Shown: piece after piece, positions 1 through 5,223 of the stretch | How the letters are laid out: the number at the start of each line of letters is the position of its first letter | How positions within the stretch are numbered: position 1 is the first letter of the stretch | NCBI GenBank assembly: GCA_046729855.1 | Contig: JBKPHM010000071.1 | Coordinates: forward strand, 1-5,702 | Reading direction: 5' to 3' | Source of the DNA: DATHSY01 sp046729855 | Lineage (GTDB): Bacteria; Actinomycetota; UBA4738; HRBIN12 | DNA: 5,702 nucleotides | The notes under the pieces: generated by a model | Databases searched by the model: none | The model's input: only the letters and a program-made list of their open reading frames with translations | Told to the model about the DNA's origin: nothing | Program-made: the position numbers and the translations under genes

Positions 1-1266
1 ACCGGCCACGAGAACGTGTACTTCCCGCTGCTCGTCCCCAGCACCGTCCTCGACCGTGAGCGGGAGCTGGTCGAAGGCTTCGCGCCTGAAGTCGCCGTCG
101 TCACGCACGCTGGCGGCAAGAAGCTCGAGGAGCCGCTCGTCGTCCGGCCCACCTCAGAGGCCGTCATCTGGGCGACGTACGCCCGCTGGGTCCAGTCCTA
201 CCGCGACCTGCCGCTGCTCTACAACCAGTGGTCCAACGTCGTGCGATGGGAACTCCGTCCTCGCCTCTTCCTGCGCACAACGGAGTTCCTCTGGCAAGAG
301 GGGCATACCGCGCATGAGACTGAAGACGAGGCGATGGCCGAGGCGCTGCGGATCCTCCACGACGTCTACGCCGACACAGCCGAGCAGGTACTCGCCATTC
401 CCGTCCTGCGCGGAAGAAAGAGCGCGAGCGAGCGCTTTCCCGGCGCCGTCGAGACCTTCGCGATCGAAGCCCTCATGCGCGACGGCAAGGCCCTGCAAGC
501 TGGAACCTCGCACTACCTCGGCCAGAACTTCGCCCGCGCCTACGACGTCCGCTTCACTGACCGCAGCGGGAAGGAGCAGTACGCCTACGCGACCTCGTGG
601 GGAGCGAGCACGCGCCTCGTCGGCGGCCTGATCATGGCCCACGGCGACGACACCGGCCTGCGCCTGCCGCCGGCGGTTGCTCCTTACCAAATCGTCATCG
701 TTCCCATTTCCAGCGTCGACAGCGGCTGGACGCGGGTGCGAGAGGCGAGCGAGGGGCTCGCGACCACACTCCGCGCCGCGGGACTGCGAGTCCGCCTCGA
801 CGATCGTGAGGAGATTCGACCCGGATTTAAGTTCAGCGAGTGGGAGCTAAGGGGCGTCCCGCTCCGCCTCGAACTGGGCGAGCGCGAGTTGGACGACGGG
901 CAAGCAACGCTCGTTTGTCGAGACACCGGTGCCAAAGAGAGGACATCCACGGACGGTGTCGCAAGCAGAGCCCGAGAGCTCCTCGGGGAGATCCAGCGAC
1001 GACTGCTTGAGGAGGCGCATGCTTTCCGCGCCGAGCACACGCTCGAGAATCCGAAGAGCTACGAAGTCATGCGCGAGTTTCTGGAAGCGGCGGGCGGCCT
1101 AACCATCGCCCCTTGGTGCGGCTCGCCCACCTGTGAAGACCGAGTCAAGAGCGAGGCGCGCGCGACGATTCGCTGCCTGCCGCTACAGCGGGTCAGCATC
1201 AAGGCCCGGTGCATCGTCTGCGAGTCACCGGCCGTAGAACGCGCGACCTGGTCGCAGGCGTACTAG
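1..1266 (+). CDS. proS: Prolyl-tRNA synthetase, archaeal/eukaryal type (5'-truncated)
   Basis: Class II aminoacyl-tRNA synthetase that charges tRNA-Pro with proline in the cytoplasm. The frame is open from base 1 and begins TGHENVYFPLL, a conserved stretch near the N-terminus of the family, so the true start lies upstream; I estimate 50-60 residues are missing. Numbering from the window edge, RPTSE is at 49-53, motif 2 runs from R82-W-E84 to R92-TTEFLWQEGH102, and motif 3 (TSWG.STRL) is near 198-206. The anticodon-binding domain begins near 228 and contains DDREEIRPGFKFSEWELRG. The C-terminal domain has a zinc-type cysteine set, C373-x4-C378 and C404-x2-C407, and ends in Tyr421, all typical of the archaeal/eukaryal form. 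Only about 100 residues separate motifs 2 and 3, so the editing INS domain of the common bacterial form is absent. The stop is TAG at 1264-1266. It converges on the sensor kinase. Identification is secure; the subtype is nearly so. Confidence 0.96.
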   Translation, partial: TGHENVYFPLLVPSTVLDRERELVEGFAPEVAVVTHAGGKKLEEPLVVRPTSEAVIWATYARWVQSYRDLPLLYNQWSNVVRWELRPRLFLRTTEFLWQEGHTAHETEDEAMAEALRILHDVYADTAEQVLAIPVLRGRKSASERFPGAVETFAIEALMRDGKALQAGTSHYLGQNFARAYDVRFTDRSGKEQYAYATSWGASTRLVGGLIMAHGDDTGLRLPPAVAPYQIVIVPISSVDSGWTRVREASEGLATTLRAAGLRVRLDDREEIRPGFKFSEWELRGVPLRLELGERELDDGQATLVCRDTGAKERTSTDGVASRARELLGEIQRRLLEEAHAFRAEHTLENPKSYEVMREFLEAAGGLTIAPWCGSPTCEDRVKSEARATIRCLPLQRVSIKARCIVCESPAVERATWSQAY

Positions 1267-1346
1267 AGCGTCGGGGCGGCGGTCCGCAGGATGTGAGGCA
1301 AGGCCGCTGCCTGCTTAGACCAAAGTCGCTGCAAACACGACTCCTT

Positions 1347-1460
1347 CTAACCCGTCTGCAGCACGACCTCCGGCGTGACGGGCCGAATCAGGCTCCACGA
1401 CGCGCGGCCACGCACACCCGAGAACAGCTGCATTTGCAGGTACTTTTCGCGGCCAGCTGA
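1347..1460 (-). pseudogene. Possible 3' remnant of an unidentified gene
   Basis: On the minus strand an open frame (GTG at 1598 to TAG at 1347-1349, 83 codons) ends in a stretch that reads like real protein: EKYLQMQLFSGV, then SWSLIRPVTPEVVLQTG. The last 35-40 codons mostly end in G or C (CTG, GTC, GTG, ACG, CAG), as in the neighbouring genes. The upstream half uses ACA, CCA, TCA and TTA and looks non-coding. This fits the tail of a decayed or truncated gene, but I do not recognise the family and chance in high-GC DNA can produce the same look. No ribosome site supports the GTG. Confidence 0.15.
1351..1382. terminator. Weak inverted repeat downstream of proS
   Basis: CCCGTC at 1351-1356 and GACGGG at 1377-1382 form a perfect 6-bp stem around a 20-nt interior. 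It lies 85 bp past the proS stop. There is no downstream T-run on either strand, so a terminator role is only a possibility based on position between convergent genes. Confidence 0.2.
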
Positions 1461-1480
1461 CCCCAGGGTGCATGGTTGAG

Positions 1481-1503
1481 CCAAACGTCCGATCGGCGTT
1501 TGG
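1481..1503. repeat. Near-perfect palindrome, 7-bp arms around a palindromic core
   Basis: CCAAACG (1481-1487) pairs perfectly with CGTTTGG (1497-1503). The middle is one T followed by CCGATCGG, itself an 8-bp palindrome. As RNA this gives a stem of 7 plus 2 pairs with a one-base bulge and a GATC loop, on either strand. The arms are less GC-rich than their surroundings. No T-run follows in either direction. It could be a bidirectional terminator stem or a protein-binding site. Confidence 0.55.
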
Positions 1504-1527
1504 GCCACGAGTAGGCCACGTAATGTT

Positions 1528-1539
1528 GTCAAGCTTGAC
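1528..1539. repeat. Perfect 12-bp palindrome GTCAAGCTTGAC
   Basis: This is a gapless, fully self-complementary 12-mer centred on AAGCTT. Each strand carries a TTGAC element (TTGACA on the minus strand at 1532-1527, TTGACG on the plus strand at 1536-1541) resembling a -35 box, but I find no TAnnnT box at 16-18 bp from either. A gapless palindrome cannot form a good RNA hairpin, so a dimeric protein-binding site is more plausible than a terminator. No role is established. Confidence 0.45.
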
Positions 1540-1661
1540 GCCCTAGACGTTTCGCTTGGCCCTGGTGTCGACCGCGCCATCGACGCTGTGCCGCCCACGA
1601 GGCCCCGAAGCCAGCTCCCCGACAGACATGAAATGCAAGCCGCTCCGTTCGGATCGCGGAT

Positions 1662-1706
1662 CGCTCGCGCGGGGAATTCCGAACCAGAGCGGGATTCGCG
1701 CGAGCG
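1662..1706. terminator. Strong stem-loop 36 bp past the kinase stop
   Basis: CGCTCGCGCG (1662-1671) is perfectly complementary to CGCGCGAGCG (1697-1706). Inside it, after a GGG bulge, AATTCC (1675-1680) pairs with GGGATT (1691-1696) with one G-T wobble. This leaves a 10-nt loop at 1681-1690. The position just downstream of the minus-strand kinase gene fits a 3'-end hairpin. The expected T-run after it is absent, so a U-less terminator or an mRNA 3'-stabilising stem are both possible. Confidence 0.45.
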
Positions 1707-1741
1707 CGCGCGTGGCCGCAGTTGGCAGAGCGGTGACTGAA

Positions 1742-4700
1742 CTATGACGGCTCAGACACTTCGCGGAACGACACCACGGCGCCGCGTCCATCTGCCAGCG
1801 GAAGTGGCGCAGACGAATAAGCCACCGCCACCAACGACCCGTCCTGGCGGACGAACCAGTCCTCGTCGACGCGGACCGTCTCTCCGGTCACACGAGGTCG
1901 CAGCAGCGGGCATTCGGCTGCCGGGAACGCTGTTCCGTCGGGCCGCAAGTAGTGGATGGTGTCGTGGCTCGGGCGACCGACCAGTTGACGTTCGTCTTCG
2001 TAGCCGAGGATCCGTAGTGCGGTGGGGTTCAAGAATCTGATCCGCCCTTGCGCATCGACGACATAGAGAGCCTCGGCGGCTGCGGCGACCGCCGCGAGCA
2101 GCGTGCCCGCATCGGCAACCTCCAAGATGTTTGTCCGCCGCACGGAGCTCTCGTCCGAAACGCTCCGACGTGGGCCGAGAGCTCGCGCTGCGTCGCCGTT
2201 GGGCTGAAGGGCAAGCGGGAGCTCGATCGTGATTCTGGTTCCGTCGTGCGGCAGGCTGTCGAGCGCAAACCGTCCGCCGAGGGCCTCGACCCGGTCGATC
2301 AAACCGACGAGTCCCGATCCCGCGCTCGCTTCGGCGCCGCCGATGCCGTCGTCCTCGATCGTGGCACGAAGCACCTCGCCCGCCGTTGCGACGGCGACGG
2401 AGATCCTGGACGCTTGGGAGTGCTTGGCGGCATTCGTGAGCGCTTCTGAGACGACGTAGTAGACGGCAGTCTCGATCGGCTCCGCCGGCCTCGTGTCGAT
2501 ATCGAGGTCCAAGTCGACCTTGATCGGGGACTTTCGCGCGAGCGCCCTCAGCGATGGGCGGAGCCCGCCTCTGGAGAGCAGGGCCGGATGCAGCCCACGC
2601 GACAGCTCTCGGACGTCTTCGAGTATTGCCTCGAGCTCGCGTTCACTGCGTTCCAGCCCTGAGCGCGTGTCTTGCAGTTCAGCCGGGACTTTCGCTCGCA
2701 CGGCTTGCAGATCCAATCCGAGCGCGATGAGGCGTTGCTGCGTCCCGTCGTGGAGGTTTCGCTCGATTCTCCGCTGCGTCTCGTCGCTTGCGGCGACGAT
2801 TCGGGCGCGGGAGGCGATCAGCTCGGAGCGGGTCGTCGCGTTCGAGACCGCCGTCGCGATGAGCTCTGCGAAGCGCGCCACACGCAGCTCGGCGCCGCTC
2901 GGGAGCGGCTCGTCGCCATCGGTGCCTGCGATGAGTGCGCCCCAGACGTGCCCCTCCACGATGACCGGAGCGCCGATCTCCGAGCGGATCCCGCATTGCT
3001 TGATGACCGTCGCGAGCTCGCCCGAGCTGGCTTCGTAGCTGTCGAAGCGAGCAGGGGCGACGGTTCGCTGGATCACGCCGTTGATCGTGTCGGCACCGAC
3101 CGGAAGTCGTGTCGCCACCGGTACGTGCGTGTCGCGCAGGCTCCAGCCGGCCATGGTCAAGTTAAAGCCATCAGACGTGAAGTGCACGAGATTGACGCTG
3201 GTCGCACCGATCAGCTGGCCGGTCTCCGCGCAGACGGCCTCGAACACGGCGGTCGAATCGGTCCCGCGAGCTACGAGCGTGGCCACCCGCCGCAGCGCTG
3301 CCTGCTCGTCGGCCAGGTCACGCAGATCGTCGCGTGCCTGGAGGTTCGCGATCGCCGTCGCGATCAATTCGGTGAAGCCGGCGAGACGAGCCTCGGTGTC
3401 GGCCGGCAGTTCCCTCTGTTCGGTGGAGAGTGCCATCATGACGCCCCAAGGCCTGCCGTCCACCAGAATCGGGACGCCGACGGCGGTGCGGATCCCCGCC
3501 TCACGGGCGAGCGTCGTGGAGATCGGCCCCGCGACTTCGGAGTAGTCGCTAACGCGGGCCGGTCGACCTGTCCGTGAAACCAGACCAGAGACGCTCTTGT
3601 CGTCGAGCGTCCAAGACGTGCCGACGGGGAACGGGTTCTCGCGGCCCCAAACACCCACTTGGGTCGCGATCGCCCCTGGCTCGTAGCGAACGACAGCGGT
3701 CAGGGGGACGTCCAGAACATGCGCGACTTCCTTCGCAACGAGACTGAAGACCTCGGCCGGCCTCGCTTCACGAGCGATCAGCGTCGCCACCCGCCGCAGC
3801 GCCGCCTGCTCGTCAGCGAGGCGGCTGACCTCCTCCTCCGTCCGCTTGCGCTCGGTGATGTCCTGAAGGATTCCGATCGCGCCGATCGAGCGGCCGTCCC
3901 GGCCCAGGATCTCGACCGACGCGTCCGCGACCCATCGACTCTCTCCGTCGCGCGTCGTGATCCGCTGGTCGCACCGCCAGCGCGGGAACTCGCCCGAGCG
4001 CGTCCGGCGGACGGCTTCGTCGCTTGTGAGCCCCGCCTGCTCGCCGAGGAGGATGGTTTCCTCGATCACGTCTCCCCAGGCGTTGGGCGTGAACTCGGCG
4101 GGGCTATAGCCGGTCAGCTCCTCGATCCCTTCGCCGATGAACGTGTAGCGGTCTTCGGCGTAGTCGTAGAGGTATGGGACAGCGCCGGCCTGAGCGATGG
4201 CCCTCCGGTACAGCTCCTCGCTCTTGCGCAGATCGTCACGCGCCTCCGTATTCGCGATTGCGGTCCCGACGAGCTCCGTGAAATGTGCAAGGCGCTCCTC
4301 GGTGTCGGGGGGCAGCGGCCTCGGCTCCGTCGAAACCGCGTAAATCGTTCCCCAGGTTCTGCCGTTGACGACAATCGGGACGCCGACCGCCGAGGAGAAG
4401 CCCGCCTTCCGCGCGACCTCGGCGATCGTGCCGGAACGACCTGAGTAGTCGTCGATCCTCGCGGGTCGGCCGGTCTTGAAGACGGACGCGGTGATGCTGG
4501 AGCCATCGAGCGTCCAATTGCTGCCAACCGGGAAGGGATTGTCGCCCCACGCGCCGATCACGGTGGCGGTTCCATCCGGCTCGTAGCGAGCCGTCTCGAT
4601 CAGCGGAACGTCCAGGAGGCGAGCGACCTCTTCTGCGAGGGCGGCAAAGACCTCAGCCGGCGTCGCCTCACGCGCGACGAGTGTCGCCACCCGGCGCAGG

Positions 4701-5140
4701 GCGGCCTGCTCGGCAGCGAGGCGGCGAAGATCGTCCTCTGTCCGCTTCGCCTCAGAGAGGTCGCGCACCGCCCCGCAGATGAGCAGCGGCTCGCCCTCAA
4801 CCCGGCTTAGCGCGAGCTCCACGGGAAACTCGCTTCCGTTTGCTCGCATACCCGTCAGCTCGAGCCGACGCCTGAACAGCCTCTCCTCGCCGGTCTCGAT
4901 AAAGCGCGCGAAGGCGCGGGTATGGCGATCGCGCAGCGAAGGCGGCACGATCAGCTCTGCCAGCGTACGACCCATCGCCTCTTCGCGCGTGTAACCGAAC
5001 GTCCGCTCGGCGGCTGGATTGAACTCGACCACGCGTCCAGAGGCGTCGGCCATGATGACGCAGTCGAGCGCGCCTGCCAGGTAGGCGCTCAAGGCGTCGC
5101 CCTTCGCGGTCTCAATCCCGTGACCGGCTCCAACTGTCAC
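1742..5140 (-). CDS. Multi-sensor histidine kinase, PAS-GAF-PAS-GAF-GAF-HisKA_3-HATPase-PAS
   Basis: Predicted soluble two-component sensor kinase of 1132 residues with no membrane segment or signal peptide. Approximate domains: PAS 18-130, GAF 153-300, PAS_3-type 307-430, GAF 453-601, GAF 619-768, HisKA_3 785-850, HATPase 885-975, and a further PAS at 1005-1130. The phosphoacceptor is His797 in RRIERNLHDGTQQRL. D798 and Q802 match the DxxxQ phosphatase motif of HisKA_3 kinases, which suggests kinase and phosphatase activity. The ATPase domain shows an N-box (SEALTNAAKHS, N903), G1 (EDDGIGG, 929-935) and G2 (GSGLVGL, 941-947). Each GAF is preceded by the same helical linker, EQAALRRVATL. No chromophore or metal ligand is recognisable, so the signal is unknown. 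The start is GTG at 5138-5140; an in-frame stop at 5144-5146 rules out an upstream start, and the ribosome site is weak. It is divergent from its probable partner regulator. The C-terminal PAS is unusual. Confidence 0.93.
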   Translation of the reverse strand: MTVGAGHGIETAKGDALSAYLAGALDCVIMADASGRVVEFNPAAERTFGYTREEAMGRTLAELIVPPSLRDRHTRAFARFIETGEERLFRRRLELTGMRANGSEFPVELALSRVEGEPLLICGAVRDLSEAKRTEDDLRRLAAEQAALRRVATLVAREATPAEVFAALAEEVARLLDVPLIETARYEPDGTATVIGAWGDNPFPVGSNWTLDGSSITASVFKTGRPARIDDYSGRSGTIAEVARKAGFSSAVGVPIVVNGRTWGTIYAVSTEPRPLPPDTEERLAHFTELVGTAIANTEARDDLRKSEELYRRAIAQAGAVPYLYDYAEDRYTFIGEGIEELTGYSPAEFTPNAWGDVIEETILLGEQAGLTSDEAVRRTRSGEFPRWRCDQRITTRDGESRWVADASVEILGRDGRSIGAIGILQDITERKRTEEEVSRLADEQAALRRVATLIAREARPAEVFSLVAKEVAHVLDVPLTAVVRYEPGAIATQVGVWGRENPFPVGTSWTLDDKSVSGLVSRTGRPARVSDYSEVAGPISTTLAREAGIRTAVGVPILVDGRPWGVMMALSTEQRELPADTEARLAGFTELIATAIANLQARDDLRDLADEQAALRRVATLVARGTDSTAVFEAVCAETGQLIGATSVNLVHFTSDGFNLTMAGWSLRDTHVPVATRLPVGADTINGVIQRTVAPARFDSYEASSGELATVIKQCGIRSEIGAPVIVEGHVWGALIAGTDGDEPLPSGAELRVARFAELIATAVSNATTRSELIASRARIVAASDETQRRIERNLHDGTQQRLIALGLDLQAVRAKVPAELQDTRSGLERSERELEAILEDVRELSRGLHPALLSRGGLRPSLRALARKSPIKVDLDLDIDTRPAEPIETAVYYVVSEALTNAAKHSQASRISVAVATAGEVLRATIEDDGIGGAEASAGSGLVGLIDRVEALGGRFALDSLPHDGTRITIELPLALQPNGDAARALGPRRSVSDESSVRRTNILEVADAGTLLAAVAAAAEALYVVDAQGRIRFLNPTALRILGYEDERQLVGRPSHDTIHYLRPDGTAFPAAECPLLRPRVTGETVRVDEDWFVRQDGSLVAVAYSSAPLPLADGRGAVVSFREVSEPS
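3282..3313 (-). repeat. GAF-linker coding repeat, copy 3 (before GAF3)
   Basis: A 32-bp stretch encoding DEQAALRRVA (residues 611-620 of the kinase). It matches the copy at 3786-3817 in 30 of 32 positions and the copy at 4686-4717 in 27 of 32. It marks the edge of a duplicated GAF module inside the gene. Confidence 0.8.
3786..3817 (-). repeat. GAF-linker coding repeat, copy 2 (before GAF2)
   Basis: Encodes DEQAALRRVA near residues 443-452 of the kinase. It differs from copy 1 (4686-4717) at 4 of 32 positions and from copy 3 at 2 of 32. High nucleotide identity fits recent module duplication or gene conversion, though a constrained helix may contribute. Confidence 0.8.
4686..4717 (-). repeat. 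GAF-linker coding repeat, copy 1 (before GAF1)
   Basis: Encodes AEQAALRRVA near residues 143-152 of the kinase. It is the most diverged of the three copies at the DNA level, with 28 of 32 positions matching copy 2. Confidence 0.8.
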
Positions 5141-5183
5141 GAGCTACCCATGATCACACGGGTCACGCGGTCTGTCGACGGCG

Positions 5184-5200
5184 CGGAACTCGTTCGGAAC
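5184..5200. promoter_or_regulatory. Candidate operator: CGGAAC direct repeats, 11-bp period
   Basis: CGGAAC occurs at 5184-5189 and 5195-5200, one helical turn apart. Overlapping them, GAAC-TC-GTTC (5186-5195) is an inverted repeat. The site lies at about -40 to -24 relative to the regulator's proposed leaderless start, where a dimeric regulator could act. Autoregulation by the adjacent NarL/FixJ protein is an inference from position only. Confidence 0.35.
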
Positions 5201-5211
5201 CGGCGTCGGCG

Positions 5212-5217
5212 TAAGCT
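5212..5217 (+). promoter_or_regulatory. -10-like box TAAGCT for the response regulator
   Basis: TAAGCT matches the TAnnnT pattern of actinobacterial -10 elements. It ends 6 bp before the GTG at 5224, so transcription would begin at or next to the start codon and give a leaderless mRNA. That agrees with the missing ribosome site. No good -35 hexamer is seen at 16-18 bp spacing. Confidence 0.45.
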
Positions 5218-5223
5218 CAGCGC

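Larger units (their letters stand above)
1267..1741. other. Convergent intergenic region, no intact gene seen
   Basis: This 475-bp gap lies between the stop codons of proS (plus) and the kinase (minus). I find no reading frame with a credible start, ribosome site and family resemblance. It contains four inverted repeats (1351-1382, 1481-1503, 1528-1539, 1662-1706), a direct repeat GGCCACG at 1503-1509 and 1514-1520, a tandem CGGATCG pair at 1650-1663, a coding-like minus-strand stub ending at 1347, and a short tRNA-like stretch at 1719-1743. None of the hairpins is followed by a T-run, so classical intrinsic terminators are not visible. Two converging transcripts must still end here, perhaps by Rho or by the hairpins alone. 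Confidence 0.7.
5141..5223. promoter_or_regulatory. Divergent promoter region of the two-component pair
   Basis: These 83 bp separate the GTG start of the kinase (minus) from the GTG start of the response regulator (plus) and must hold both promoters. For the regulator, a TAnnnT box is visible (listed separately). For the kinase no convincing -10 box is seen; TGATCA at 5151-5156 is a short palindrome close to its start. Neither gene has a clear purine-rich ribosome site, which fits leaderless or weakly initiated mRNAs. Confidence 0.6.

Noticed and set aside
154..690. Long minus-strand open frame (178 codons) opposite proS
   Set aside because: It lies wholly inside the well-supported proS coding sequence and shows no domain or start signal. 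Long antisense frames are expected in high-GC genes.
1536..1570. Promoter from TTGACG in the palindrome reading toward the kinase 3' end
   Set aside because: No TAnnnT box at 16-18 bp spacing and no gene downstream on that strand that would need it.
1719..1790. Functional tRNA gene beginning near 1710
   Set aside because: D-stem bases do not pair, no 7-bp acceptor stem or GGTTCGA T-loop follows, and the sequence runs into the kinase C-terminal codons.
2672..3577. Plus-strand open frame of 301 codons opposite the kinase GAF region
   Set aside because: The sequence is rich in Arg, Asp and Gly, with no recognisable domain. It mirrors the strongly supported kinase frame and is best explained as a high-GC shadow.
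3659..4444. Plus-strand open frame of 261 codons opposite PAS2/GAF1
   Set aside because: Same reasoning: composition is that of an antisense frame, with no ribosome site or family resemblance, while the opposite strand encodes clear PAS and GAF domains.
1741..5140. Kinase as two genes (kinase plus separate C-terminal PAS protein)
   Set aside because: The frame is continuous through the linker at residues 977-1004, with no stop or obvious internal start with a ribosome site, so one fused product is the simplest reading.
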